Positions 10,780-22,898 of a stretch of DNA of 64,000 nt are shown here, piece after piece. The stretch covers positions 112,595,601 through 112,659,600 of the forward strand of contig NC_061120.1 of the NCBI RefSeq assembly GCF_002878395.1. Direction: 5' to 3'. The number at the start of each line of letters is the position of its first letter. The first letter of the stretch is position 1. The notes below the pieces were generated by a model. It was not told the origin of the DNA and searched no databases. It was given only the letters and a program-made list of their open reading frames with translations. The position numbers were made by a program, and so were the translations under genes. Source of the DNA: Capsicum annuum (lineage: Eukaryota > Streptophyta > Magnoliopsida > Solanales > Solanaceae).

Positions 10780-12118
10780 ACCTTATGTATTTGGGAAAAG
10801 TTTACAAATAAATAGTTGATGGCAGTGTCAAAGCAAAACTTCCATGGTATGTTGATATAGTGAACTTGTTGGTTAGTGGTATATATCCTTTAAATGCCAC
10901 TAGTCAACAAATGAAGAAACTACTTCATGACTCTCACTCGTACATATAGGATGAGCCTTATTTGCTTAAGTAGAAGGCCAATTGAGTGATGATAAGACGT
11001 GTTCTAGAAGCTGAGTCCAAACAAGTATTAGAGAGTTGCCATTCATCACCGTATGAATGTTATTATTGGGGTGAATGAAGATCACAACAGGCATTACAAT
11101 CAGGTTTCTTTTATCCCATACTATTCAAAGATGTTGTTGCTTATGTAAGAGGATGTGGTCTATTCCATAGAATGGGCACTATCTCAAGGTGCTATGAAAT
11201 GCCATTGAATAATGTTCTTAAAGTGATTTTTGATGTATAAGGGATAGATTTTATAGTCCTATTTCCACCATCATATGGTAATTTGTATATTTTGGTAGAT
11301 GTGGATTACATATCCAAGTTGGTAGAGGTTGCTTCTCTCCCCCTAATGATGAAAGAGTGGTGATGAAATTTGTCAAGAAGAATATATTCTCTCATTTCGG
11401 TACATCCAGAGCGATCCTTAGTGGTGGAGGAACTATTTTGTGAATCACTAGTTTAAGAGCCTGCTGGCCAAATATGGGGTCAGACACAAGGTTGCCACAA
11501 TGTATCACCCATAAATGAGTGGCCAAGTAGAGGTATTTATTTAGGAAATCAAACAGATTTTATAGAAAATAGTCAATGGTCGGTGCAAAGATTGGTCGGT
11601 ATAACTGGATGATACATTATGGATGTATAGGACAACCTATAAAATGCCTATTAGGACTTCTTCTTATCGATTTATGTATAGAAAAGCATGTCACTTGCCT
11701 GTGGAGCTTGAGCATCATACTTATTGGGTACTGAAAAAATTGAATCTTTCTTTGAAGATGTCAAGAGAGAAGAGGATGTTGTAGTTGTTTGAGCTTAATG
11801 AGTTTCGTTTACATGCTTATGAAATATTATACATGGAAAATACCAATAGGTGGCATGATAAGCAGATCCTGACTATATTTTTTGAGCCTTGTCAGAAAGT
11901 GTTGTTGTTCAATTCAAAGATGAAGCTATTTTTGGGTAAATTTACGTCCAAGTGGTCTGGGCCATTTAAAGTGGTAAGAATGACCCCTTACGGGGATATT
12001 GAGCTCTGGTAAAAAGATAAGAATGCTACATTTCTAGTGAATGCATAGAAAGTCAAGCATTATTGGATGAATCATGTGGATAGACATAAAACATCTATTA
12101 CATTTGAAGAAGAGTGAT
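10780..12118 (+). pseudogene. Athila-like Ty3/gypsy integrase region, decayed
   Basis: Translations across frames give the integrase of the Athila/Tat side of Ty3/gypsy. Near 10835 is 'WYVDIVN-LVSG' and a 'QQMKKLLHDSHSYI-DEPYLLK' block that precedes the zinc-binding region. At 11241-11330 the catalytic-core block reads 'GIDFIVLFPPSYGNLYILVDVDYISK', which keeps the first catalytic Asp. A degraded second block follows near 11400-11530. The C-terminal stretch (about 11785-12110) includes 'PCQKVLLFNSKMKLFLGKFTSKWSGPF'. There are many stops and frameshifts. Upstream gag, protease, RT and RNase H are absent, so the element is truncated at 10754 by the LTR fragment. Confidence 0.75.
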
Positions 12119-13798
12119 GTTGAGCTTGGTCATGTCACGACACTAAATAAGGCACATCGTGGGAGACAACCCACGAATGTAACTTAATAGCATAGTTTCT
12201 CCTTTTTATTTTAAAAAATAACAAAAGAAATAAAAAAGACATGTCGATCCATGACCAAAACTAAGGAGCTAGGTGGGAGAAAATCCACCCTTTTCTTACA
12301 TGTTTTGTTATTTTTGCTAAAACTACAGGGATGAAATACCTTGTGGCATGGGGAAGAAATCAAAGTAAGTAAGTTGAGTTTTCAGGAGGCTACAGGTATG
12401 AAAAAATGCTTGTTGGGTTGATAAAAAATAAAGAAAAGAAAAGGGGGAACCAAAATTCCCCAAAGTGACAAAACAGTAGACCTCTGTGATAGGACTGTGC
12501 CACAGAACTTACCCTCGGTGATAAGGCTACGGCATACAAAGACCAAAATTTCACGAAGGAAATTCCAGTAAACCTCCACGATTTTAATGTGCCATACCAC
12601 TTATCCTTCGTGATAAGGACGTGGCATGGAGGGAGTAAATTTTTGGAAAATTTTGAATAAAAAGTCAATTTTGACCCGACTTTACTCTACCTAACCCAAA
12701 ATCCCTTTTTAAAATACCTAAAATCCCCAAAATTTCCCCACTTTACCTTTTTCCCTAGCGTGCTACTCTTTCTAAAATTCCCTTAGCCCAAATATGTCAC
12801 GCATCAATCCTACACCAATCTACTCATATCTCTTTTCCGCAATTCTAAACCAGGTAAGTGCATCTATTTTACTCTCTCTTACACAAATTCTAATAGTGAA
12901 GGGCATGTGTATTGGTTTATATTGTGAGTTCATTGACTTACTCTGAACTATAGAGTGGTGTGAGTTAATGTCACGATGTTTTGACACCACCAGTTGTGAA
13001 TTGATATTCTAAAATTATATAACTATAAATTGGTGACTTTTTCTTTGGAATATGACTTAAAAATATGCTTAAAGAGTGAGCTTTGTCGTGTGTAGGTATG
13101 TATTGAGTTGGGCTAGTATGAATACCTTTGTTTTAACCTATTAAAACTGAAGTTGGGTATATAGTTCTTATATGGAGATGTAGGGTGCATTTACATATTG
13201 CTAGACTTCTTGAGAATCTGTGTAAAATGTGGTTTGTGCACATAAAAAGATATTGGTTTTACTGTAATGATCCTTAGGGGCATGGTGACCATACATATAT
13301 GCCTTATGATTTATGGCCACATAGGTAATTGAATGAAAACAGAGTATTTCCAAATGAATGTACTTTGAATGTTGTGTTAAGTCCTTGTTTTTGAATGTGG
13401 CTGAAATTTCTATCCTCTATGAGCATGGTTGCACATGTGCTTGCACCGAAATCACACTTTTGTATGATCTAAACTAAAGAACCATAATGATTGTATTTTG
13501 TGATGTATTGATACTTTATGCATAAAATATGGTGCACGCTTGAAGTCTGAGTAAAGTAGCATCACCACAGGATTACAAATCTTGAGATCAATGACTCAAC
13601 GCCCAAGATAGTCAATTATTTTCTTAGGTGCTACGACAATGAGATTGTATTGTGCAACAGGGAAAGTCTAAGTACACCATTTTTAAATCTTACGCACCTA
13701 TGATAGAAACTAAGTATGGGGTGGCCGCTAAATCCTTATACACTTGGTGTTTGCTAGCCTAAAGAGGTGTCATTTTGACCTGACTATTACGTATTATG
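12119..13798 (+). mobile_element. Athila-like element, spacer after integrase
   Basis: I find no coding sequence here. Around 12475-12620 there is a run of imperfect repeats of the type TCGTGATAAGGACGTGGCAT, resembling those in the 3' LTR at 40150-40370. At 12851-12859 lies a consensus splice donor, CAG|GTAAGT. The long gap between integrase and a third ORF, entered by splicing, is a known arrangement in Athila-type elements. Confidence 0.55.
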
Positions 13799-13800
13799 GA

Positions 13801-15035
13801 TGACAGAAACTATGGCAAGCAGACCTCAAAAAGGAAAAGATGTTGCTGCGCCTTCTGAACCATCCAAGAAAAGAGTTCGACCAACCAATTGGTTACCCAA
13901 AGCTCCCTCTAGACAACATGGACAGACACGTATGTATGGCACTAGGTGGATGGAAGAAGCTAGGAAGAATTCACCAAGCATACTGAGGTAAAGTATGCCC
14001 TAGATGAGTTAATTAATTGGGTGATCTTATAGAGAGAGTACCCAAGCATGATTTGGAGACTGGAGAAGCTATATATGAACTTTATTTTCAAGCATCCTAC
14101 TGAGTGCAACCTATACCTAATTAGGGATTTTTATGCTAATTGGACCCCAGAGATCCTGATTCCAAAGTGAAGATTTGCGAGTAGGTGGTGACCTTCACTG
14201 TACATCATCTGAATGCCATTTTAGGCACTCCTGAGGTAGACTCACTTCAAATGAGGTAGCTAAATATCACTCTACCATATGATGATATCTGATATCTATT
14301 ATATGGAAATATATCTATGGCTAGTTGGATTTGCTGCCAAGAGAGCGACCATCACATGACATTCCCTTATGCCCAGATGAATAGGAAGGAAAGGATGTAG
14401 TTGAAGATCATTTTTCACTGCCTCATTCCAAGAAAACATATGAAATAAGTTACTCAAGATAGATTTTGTTTGATCTATGCACTAATGCAGCAAGGGTTTG
14501 AAATAAATATGGGTGCAGTGATTACCTTGATAGAAAAGAGAGCTCGCTTTCATTAAGGACATGAGTATGGTTTCGGTGGATTGCAGATTCATTTTTTGAT
14601 GAGTTATGAGGTTGAGAAGGAGAACCTGGATCATATATCGATAGTAGATATGCCTCCAGTAGATGTGAACAAGATATGGGGACTTGACATTGCTCATGGT
14701 CCAGTGTTGACACTACTCGAGATTCATGATCGTGATGATGAGAATACTGCCTGCATGTATGATTTGTAGATGCTTCAATTACTAGTGGGTGGTAGAACAG
14801 CTACTAGAAAGGAGATACGTGTTATGGAGCTTGACTACCCACTTTATCACCATGCCATGACTCCTTTGAGAAAAGGCCCAGACTTTGTGGAGCTCATGTA
14901 TGATGATGTTCCTACTGATGAGGAGAGGCGACTTTAGAAACAAACATTGAGTTAGAGAAGGATGATACTGTGGACCCAGACTTGGGTGAGGAGGCCTATG
15001 GTCCATATGTTGGTGATGAAATGGATGAGTCTTGA
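13801..15035 (+). pseudogene. Third ORF of Athila-like element (putative plant transposon protein domain)
   Basis: The start ATG is at 13800 or at 13813 (MASRPQKGKDVAAP), giving a basic N-terminal region with 'KKRVRPTNW'. After a frameshift near 13990, fragments such as 'DFYANWTPE' (about 14130) and 'HLNAILGTPEVDSLQMR' (about 14205-14255) match what I know of the 'putative plant transposon protein' domain (Pfam PF20167, recalled), common in solanaceous repeat ORFs. A more open stretch follows at 14581-14769. The order integrase, spacer, this ORF, polypurine tract, LTR suggests it sits in the env-like position of an Athila-type element. Its function is unknown. Frameshifts and several stops make it non-functional. 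Confidence 0.6.
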
Positions 15036-15082
15036 CCAAGGAGTGTTTACACTACCTCATAACTTTGTTCTATTTTGCAAGC

Positions 15083-15117
15083 ATTGGGGACAGTGCTATA
15101 GTTTAAGAGTGGGGTGG
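15083..15117 (+). other. Polypurine tract / 3' LTR start, Athila-like element
   Basis: 'GCATTGGGGACAGTGC' followed by 'GAGTGGGGTGGTGG' is the usual sequence at the end of Athila-type interiors. The LTR begins at or just after the last G-run; the exact base cannot be fixed without the other LTR, which is not in the window. Confidence 0.6.
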
Positions 15118-17042
15118 TGGTTCTAAATTTTTGCATTTCTCTTTTTGTTATTTTGACTGTTTGTTACTGTGGGTGTTATTTTGTTGAATATTATTATTAG
15201 TAATGATATGGGGTTAATGTATACATTATAATATATTCGGTCTATAATTGTTAGCAATTATTTCTTTATTTCTGAATTCGTAGTTGGCAGTTTCTTTATT
15301 TCACTATGCCTAGTTTGTAATTTTAGCTGCTTAGTTATTTTCTTGTCGATCTTAGGAGTAAATTTTTTTGTCTTTATTGGTTTTAGGATGCATTCCAATA
15401 ACTCATCATAGTTAGGTGCCTTCCTCGATGATGGATGGATGACGACCGTCTTAAGGGGAATTAGTCTTAGAGGGTGCAGAAGTGAAAGAGACCCGAACAC
15501 TAATCTAGTGTGAAGTATTTTATGTTGGTCCATATGACTACATAACATGAGAAACCTTTTTTAGGAATAATCATGTCAAATTAAAAAGAGATGCTATTTT
15601 TGAGACGCCTAAGTTCAATTATGTTACTCTTTGTTAGTGTGGCTTAATTTTGAATTTGTACAGTTACGAAGTCAAGAGTCTATAGGGATCCTACTTGAAT
15701 CTACCATACACCAGGTGTGAATGACGTTATGTATTTATTCCACATGCATAGTGATGTCTAAAACTTACCTGGTGTGTTTATAAAGAAAAATAAAGAATAT
15801 TTGATTTAGGAGATGATATAGGCATTTGGTTGATACCCATATTTTAATCCTCTATTACTACCCATGTGCATACTCCTAGATACTCCTAGTTAACCCAGTT
15901 TAGCCTTTAGCCTATTTTTTGGAAGCCTCATATGTAGCCTATACCCCTTCTTTGTTTGACTTTAATTTGATTCAAAGATCCTAAACGCTTTAGTGAAAAT
16001 TAATTGAGTAATGGAGTTGAAAGATAAGTAGGGAAATGTTAAAGTGAAGCCCCTAAAACATAGTTATTGGTGTTAAGAATTGATGTGTATTGAGGAGGGA
16101 AGTGTGTAATGAAATAAATGAAGATTTTTCAAGAAAATTGAATAATGCATCGAATAGAATACTTTCTTCCATAGTGTATATAAATTTGCTTAAAGAGATG
16201 GGAAAAAACAAAAGACGTGCATGAAGATAAACAAAATGAAAAGTTGGTTGTTAATAGATTAATTGCAATGTTCACGTGATATATTAAAGAGCTTAGGGAA
16301 ACTAGTCACTAGTTTTAGCCAAATAGTTCCTAGCCGTTTCTTAGCCTACATTACAACCTTTAAAGACCTGTTTGATCCTAAGTCGTAAAATGTGGATATT
16401 AGTTGAGTATTATACTAAGGGCAAGCCTATGGATCATCATATCATGTGTGAATTCTTTGGGAGAGTGAGTAAAATTCGTTCTTTGTCTTGTATACCCATT
16501 CTTATGATATATTACATTAAAATGAGTGAATATGGGTAAAGGTCTTGTTGTAAGGATGCATGTGGAGGATGGTTAGGTGACCTATATGATTGTTTGGTTG
16601 AATAGTGTGCATGGTTTGCCAACGTATTAGAGTCCATTTTTGAGGTTTGGAATTCTAAAAATAGTAATCTTGTGTTTTCAATTACAATATAACATGCTGG
16701 GGATGAAAATTAATAAGTCATGTTTAGCCAGTATGTGCCCAATAGAAGTGTCTCGTAAGATAGTGATATGAAGCCTGAGTGTGAAATAAATACATGGGCT
16801 TGTTCGAGGGTGAACAGTACTACAAGTATGGGGTAGTGATCTTAGGAATATTTATACATCCAAGTGCAAACTATTACCCATATATGTACTTGTTCTATAA
16901 GCTAAAGATGGAAAAATGTCTCTGTTTGAGTCGAATTTGTATTCTCGAGCTAATGGATATGATTAGCATTGCAGGGCTTTAATGTGATGAAAATAAATGT
17001 GATGGAGCATAAACTTGAAGCTGATGTATCATGAAAAGAACT
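15118..17042 (+). repeat. Athila-like 3' LTR, first part
   Basis: It is non-coding and continues after the element C insertion at 40016. Blocks such as 'AGCCTACATTACAACCTTTAAAGACC' (about 16350) are typical of these LTRs. The last five bases, GAACT (17038-17042), form the left target-site copy of element C. Short ORFs here are chance frames. Confidence 0.6.
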
Positions 17043-18405
17043 TGACACGACTCAAAACTAGGCCTTGTCATATGGGCACCTCAAGCCCAACGAGGATCAG
17101 ATATCGCCCTATTAATCCCACCTAACCATCATATCAAACCACAAGCTTTGGATAAACTCCGAGCACATAATAAGGTAGCAAAGAAAAAACTAGCATTAAT
17201 AACTTAAGAAAGTCCAGGCATTCATTAATATCAACATTCAACATCTAATCAACCCAAGTTCACAGCCATCCATAAGCCTCTGTAAATTTAGAGTCAATAA
17301 TATGTTGAGACAAGCCCCCGACAATGGCAAAAATCGAATCCAAAATAAGTCTATAACATAAGCTAAGACGATCATGAAATGTGTGCCTTCTGAAAGATGG
17401 AAGATCACCACTTCGATGTCAACACTCGAACCGCCCGAACACCTGATCACTACGTAGGAAGAGAAAAAGATGCTTTGGCCCCTGTGTCGTGTAGGGACCC
17501 AACATCCGGAGACGAGTAGCGGTTGGAGAGCTAGAATGTAACTTAAAGGTAAGGATAAACTAGTGTTATTATTCAATACCAAGTCAAACCATCATAAGCC
17601 ACCACCTTTAAACATATAGACATGTATATGCATATGGGTACATCAAGTGTCAAAATATAACAAAGCCTTAGCATGCATTTCAAAGCACTCAAACATGGAC
17701 CATGAAGTGGAGGACTTTAACCTTCCGCTGCTTAGGTTATATGGGGAAAGAGGACTCTAACCTCAAGCCATCTTATTAAGAAAATGGACTCGAACCACAA
17801 CCCATTTCATAATGCATGTGGACTCTAACCTCAAGCCATTTCATCACGGAAGTGGACTATAACCATTATCCATTTCATTACACATGTGCACTCTAACCAC
17901 AAACCATCACGCCCGTTACTAGTCAACATTGGGACTCTAGCCCTTTATCCATGCTTTCATATCATACCATTCACATTTGGGGACTTTAACCCATTTAATC
18001 ATTTTAAGCCTTCAAGGCCAAATACAACATCATACATGACCACAAGGTCTTCACGAATCGCATATCAAACAATCACTTCAATAAGCCAATACATTAATTT
18101 CAAATATCATTCAAGTCAAATTATGGTCATCAAGACCTTTACACAACCATTCATTCTTCATTAGCATTCTTATACCATTATTTAGTTCAAACACACTTCA
18201 AGTTCATGTTTAGGGACTTTAATCCTTTTTGCCATCAAACTATCAAGGGCATAAATTGACTAATTACTTTTCTAACAAGGTCGATACAATACCATTTACC
18301 AACCACTCTTACTTATTGGACCATTGCCCTAGTTCAAAACATCACCAACATGTGACTAGATATTTTTCTTAGACATTTTCACAAACTCCTTGTGGGCATG
18401 CCTAA
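17043..18405 (-). repeat. Element C 3' LTR, left part
   Basis: It matches 37752 to about 39095. It starts TGACACGACTC (the other copy starts TGACATAACCC). It contains the 34-bp tandem array at 17752-17920. It is interrupted at 18405 by element E and resumes at 22899. Confidence 0.9.
17752..17920. repeat. 34-bp tandem array in element C 3' LTR
   Basis: Four units in exact 34-bp register (17752, 17786, 17820, 17854) begin GGACTCTAACC or GGACTATAACC and contain an AAGCCATTTCAT-like core; a fifth, diverged unit follows at 17888. The other LTR holds the same array at 38461-38630. Confidence 0.8.
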
Positions 18406-18976
18406 TGATCGAAGAATGACCTAAAGAGATAAAGACTAAGAAAAACAAGATAACAAACAAATGCAATAAAGTAAGATAGATAGATTGACATACGAGATTA
18501 TAAGAAAAAGGAACCAAATTGTGTATCAAACTATAAGACCCCTAACACCTTCAATAACAACACCAAACTCTTACGGTTACCGTTAAAGGAATCAACTTCG
18601 CCTTACAACCACCGTTTCTAAGTAAGGATCAATAATGGCTTTTCCAAGCCCTACACTACTTGGCTTTTGCAAGCCCTGCACTACACTCTCAAAGAGAGAA
18701 CAAAAAGTCTTTCAATGACTCTCAAATATCCATAATCAACTAAAGAGCAAATGACCTAATAGAAAACTATTTATAGGCTAGCTTATTACATACAAAAATG
18801 GCCAAAATACCCTTAATGAAAGGGATGGTCATGGAGTGTCTTTCCAAAAAGTGTAATCCCCAAAATACCCTTAATGAAGGGTGCTTCTTCAATGCTCCAA
18901 AACCATGTCTTGAGTCTTTATGCATTGGCCTCTAATGATGTCTTCAAAAGCATAGATGACCATTTGGCTTGTATCA
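18406..18976 (-). repeat. Element E 3' LTR
   Basis: 571 bp. Minus-strand TATA box at 18767-18775 (TATAAATAG). The right boundary TTGTATCA is followed by the complement of the polypurine tract. Confidence 0.85.
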
Positions 18977-18990
18977 TCCTCCCCTTCTTG
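18977..18990 (-). other. Polypurine tract, element E
   Basis: On the minus strand CAAGAAGGGGAGGA immediately precedes the LTR start TGATACAAGCC. It marks the 3' end of the interior. Confidence 0.75.
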
Positions 18991-19041
18991 AAAAGGATTC
19001 GACCTTGAATCCATACCTCATAAAACTAAAGAAAGGACAAA

Positions 19042-21061
19042 CTAGCACAACTTTCTCATGGCATGAGGGTTAGGGTCAGTACAACAAATAACATTATCAT
19101 GCCAAGGTGGTACAAAGGTCTTAATGGTATCACTAAGTCTAAAAGGTAAGGCTACCCTTGTCTTAAGAACCATACAGAACAATTGTTTAATTACCTCTTT
19201 AAGTGGCTTAATCAAACGTGGTGCCACTATTAGTATCAAAGTCCACCAATCCCACATAGCATTATCATTCAAACAAGTGGACCAACCAACAAGACCCCTA
19301 CCTCTACTTAATGCAAATTCAAAACTAGCATGGATGTCATCATAGGCAAAGAGGTAGTATAGGAAAGAATCAAGTATAAAGACATGCACGGGTGAAGACA
19401 AAGCATTTAAGCACATACGCACTCTTTTCTTAAAACAACTAGACAACTTAGCATCCACAAGTTAGGATTCATGCAACTTCAGAACAAGTGTGTCAAGTAA
19501 GGATGCACATTTAGAAGCATTACCCCACGGAGACAATGACGCTTTTGCTCTTGGGTTTTTCAAGAATGACACATTGCTTGTCATGTAGACCAAGCAATAA
19601 GTTGGGTGCACCAACATCATCATATCCATATTTGGCACCGGGATCAAATTGAAAGAGTGTCCATAGACATGGGTCTAGACAACACTCTTTTTCCCCATAG
19701 GCTTCACCTAATCTAAAACACATACTCTCTATAATAGCATACACATCATCAAAAGCAAATAGAGGGTAGAGAAATGTATTACTAAAGTCAAATTCAACTA
19801 AGGTGTCCTCATGTATGTACTCACTACCAGTTTCAATATTATCACCATGAGTATCCTCAACAATAAAGTCACACATAGTAGAAGAAGAAGTAATTTCCAA
19901 CCAATGGACACTTTCTCTTTTATGGAAGAACCCTCAAGTAGACACATACCACCACTAAAATCAAAGGGATTATTACTTAAGTCTTTACAAGAAGCAAGAA
20001 ATTCATCCTCATAGTCATCAAAAATGGGTGGGGTGTCATACAAAGGATCACAACCACAATCCATTTTTAAGGAACAATCACTTATTGGGTTTCTTATGAA
20101 TTCAAGCAAGTTAAAATTATCATCACCCAATTGATCATTCCTTTCCAAGACCACACATTCCTTTCACTTAAGAGTACTCTCATCTTCCAAGAAGAGATTT
20201 CCATCTTTAGGAGAAATATTGCCACACTATAGTGGGTTAGCATATAGGTTATAGGTCTTAAGACAAGCTACATCTTCAACTTCATTCTCACCACTAGGTT
20301 TATTAGGAGTGACTATATCATCTTCAAATAAGATATTATACCTAAAGAGAGTAGGATCTATTTCCCGAGTAGATTTGGAACAAACACTTTCATCACTCTC
20401 TAAAAGAGCAATATCAAGTTTCAAAGAGATTTCAAGTACAAAATTATCCCAATAATAGCTCTCGGGTTCACTCCTATTTTGTTGACCAACATCTTTGAGT
20501 ATTTCACTCACTTGAGTTCTATTAAGCACATCACATACATAATCAAGTGGTGGGAAATTTTTACAAATAAGTTGATCAACACCAATTACACAAGACGATG
20601 TACTTCCGTTCAATATATAGGCTTCAACACTAGGTGGACTTAAATTGATCTTACAAGAAGAGTCAATTTGGTCATCAATAGGATCAACTAGTGTATTCAG
20701 ACTCACAACATGTACATCATCATCAATAGGAAAAGAAACAATGGACTCACAAACAGTTAAGCTACCACTCATACTCAATGGGCTACTAGCACATAATCAT
20801 CGTTCATATGTACAAAAGTGTAAGAGTTAGCTATTTTACCTTGGCGTTCATGACTATGTTCATCTTTACCTAGTGTGAAAGTCCATCACAAGCTTGGGCA
20901 GTAACTTCTTTTGGGAAGCTCTCTTCGCAAGTTGTTTGGACAATTGCATTTTGAGGGAAGAGTTTGGGTAATAATTGGCGTATAATTTCAATGTGCCATT
21001 TCATATCTTCAAGATAGTCATTAATGCGATCACATGTGGCATTGAAATTATGAGCAGCCAT
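19042..21061 (-). pseudogene. Unrecognised acidic ORF of element E, frameshifted
   Basis: The likely start is at 21061-21059 in the context TACCATGGCT, a good plant start context: MAAHNFNATCDRINDY. Reading continues through 20870, 20778-20227, 20154-19798, 19900-19520 and 19458-19042 with at least three frame changes and some stops, roughly 670 codons in total. The protein would be acidic, with many Asp/Glu and scattered Cys. Two segments look like internal repeats: 'FLYPLFAFDDVYAIIE' (about 19770-19720) and 'FLYYLFAYDDIHASFE' (about 19365-19310), each followed by a Trp-containing stretch. It ends 'PPWHDNVICCTDPNPHAMRKLC'. I see no zinc knuckle, protease DSG/DTG, RT YxDD/FxDD, RNase H or integrase motif. 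It may be a captured host gene or a highly diverged gag; I do not recognise it. Confidence 0.6.
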
Positions 21062-22311
21062 GGTACCTAACAAAAAAAGACAACAACAAACAAAAGAAAA
21101 CAAACAAGGTTAGTATTAAAAGCTCCTCACCAACACTCGTATACACTCAGCTTTGTGATCCTCACAATTGGAGCGGCGAATATTGAAAGTTGCTTATACT
21201 CCGGTGGTTAATAAGGTGTCAATCACTACTTAGTAGCCAGAATATATTCTTGTTTGATGAACTCAAGACACAAAACAAAAAATTCTACTTACAAACTTGA
21301 AACAAGAAGTTACGATGAATTAAAAATGAGAAAAGCACACAAAGAACAAAAACACGAAAGAAAAGGAATCAAATCTAACTCACAACCTAGTAGACAATTA
21401 CTAGTTTGTCAATTAGCAATAGAATCAATAAAAATGAAACTAATAATCAAGAATATAAATCAAGATCAAGTTCAAAATTTGGTTGTCCCAAAGTGGTAAC
21501 GTGGCAGCTTGTGGTTGGACGTCAAATTTGTAATTTTTTTTGTTTTCAAGTCATGTTTCGGCCAATCTTCAACCAAGGGAGTGTAATTTTAGTTTTTGGA
21601 GGAAAAAAACACAAGGTTTGGAGCCTTTTTCAAGTTTAAATAAATTTGAATTGAAATGGTCCCCCCTTGTACTTTCAATTGTACTTGTTCTTGTACTTGA
21701 TTATTTCTTTCCTTTTGTGGTTTTCTTTCTTTTGGATGACTAGGAAGGTGCTTGGAAATTTTCTTGAACAAGTAGTACACTCTCTTTCTTCCTTTTTCAA
21801 GATCAAACACCCCTTTTTGAATATTCTTCTCCAACAAAATATGAAGATGATGAAGAACAACAGAATATTCAAGAGTTGACCAACTTTTGACCACAAGGAA
21901 AATGACTTCCAAATTCAAATTTTCTTGAAGATCTAGGTTCCCTTTGCCAATATAAGCACAAATAATACAAAATAAAGTCCAAAATGTCACAACCACAACA
22001 CACCACACGAAATCCACCTTTTGAAAGATTCAAACACAAGTTCAATAATGGTGGAATGCTTAAAACAACCTGGATCTAGCTCAAATCTTTGATCTAGACT
22101 CTATTAGTGCTAGGGAACAAGGATCTAGCACTAGAAACTAACAAAACACACAAAATCTAAGAAAATCTAAGTTACAAAATTTTCTCCAAACCCAAAAACG
22201 GGTTAATAATTTTTTTGGTGAGATTGTCGTTTTCTACACTCTTTTTTGTTGATTTTCTTCAAGGTAATCAATAATCCAAGACTTAGAGTTGTGGGAACAA
22301 CTCTAATACAT
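21062..22311 (-). mobile_element. Element E 5' leader, non-coding
   Basis: About 1.25 kb lies between the primer-binding site and the main ORF start. It is T-rich on the minus strand with long T/A runs. A 142-codon minus-strand frame at 22017-21589 is Lys-rich, low in complexity and without recognisable domain; I treat it as a chance frame. Confidence 0.5.
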
Positions 22312-22325
22312 GGCTCTTGATACCA
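22312..22325 (-). other. Primer-binding site, element E
   Basis: On the minus strand TGGTATCAAGAGCC lies two bases after the LTR end ATCA. It is the initiator-Met tRNA complement with one extra A. Confidence 0.75.
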
Positions 22326-22327
22326 AA

Positions 22328-22898
22328 TGATATAAGAATGACCGAAAGAGATGGAGACTAAGAGAAACAAGATAACAAACAAATGTAATAAAGTAAGATA
22401 CATAGCTTGACATACAAGATTTCAAGAAAAAGGAACCAAACTGTGTATTAAATGATAAGACCCCTTACACTCGCAATAACAATACCAAACTCTTACGGTG
22501 ACCGCTAAGGGAATCAACTTCGCCTTACAACCACCGTTTCTAAGCAAGGATTAATAATGGCTTTTCCAAGCCCTACACTACTTGGCTTTTCCAATCCCTG
22601 CACTACACTCTCAAAGAGAGAAGAAAAAGGCTTTTAATGACTCTCAAATATCCATAATCAAATAAAGAAAAAATGACCTAATAGAAGACTATTTATAGGC
22701 TAGCTTATTACATAGCAAAATAGCCAAAATACCCTTAATGAAAGGGATGGTCATGGAGTGTCTTTCCAACAAGTGTAATCCCCAAAATACCCTTAATGAA
22801 GTGTGCTTCTTCAATGCTCCAAAACCAAGTTTTGAGTCTTTATGCATTAGCCTCTAATGATGTCTTCAGAAGCATAAATGGACATTTGGCTTGTATCA
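22328..22898 (-). repeat. Element E 5' LTR
   Basis: 571 bp, starting TGATACAAGCC on the minus strand. A canonical TATA box (CCTATAAATAG, at 22689-22697) lies about 200 bp into the LTR, so this copy contains the element's promoter. Confidence 0.85.
22689..22697 (-). promoter_or_regulatory. TATA box, element E 5' LTR
   Basis: TATAAATAG on the minus strand matches the plant consensus and is unchanged in the other LTR (18767-18775) despite about 8% divergence overall. Confidence 0.6.

Larger units (their letters stand above)
18406..22898 (-). mobile_element. Element E: short LTR retrotransposon with a non-retroviral ORF
   Basis: Two direct repeats of exactly 571 bp (18406-18976 and 22328-22898) have inverted ends TGAT ... 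ATCA. A primer-binding site adjoins the right LTR and a polypurine tract adjoins the left LTR, so the element runs on the minus strand. By hand count the LTRs differ at about 48 positions (roughly 92% identity). The 3.35-kb interior has a leader of about 1.25 kb and then a broken acidic ORF (21061 to 19042) without gag or pol motifs. It sits in element C's 3' LTR, since the uninterrupted C 5' LTR aligns across the site near 39095. Flanks CCTAA and TTTAC do not match, so the target duplication is lost or the junction was altered. Confidence 0.85.

Noticed and set aside
17752..17920. Regularly spaced 34-bp repeats resembling a CRISPR array
   Set aside because: Units adjoin each other without unique spacers, the same array sits in both LTRs of element C, and the DNA is plant nuclear.
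17886..18164. ORF repeated at 38561-38860
   Set aside because: Both lie at matching places in the two LTRs of element C; similarity reflects LTR identity, not coding constraint.
21589..22017. 142-codon minus-strand ORF in the element E leader
   Set aside because: Low-complexity and Lys-rich, no domain, and in T-rich leader sequence; most likely a chance open frame.
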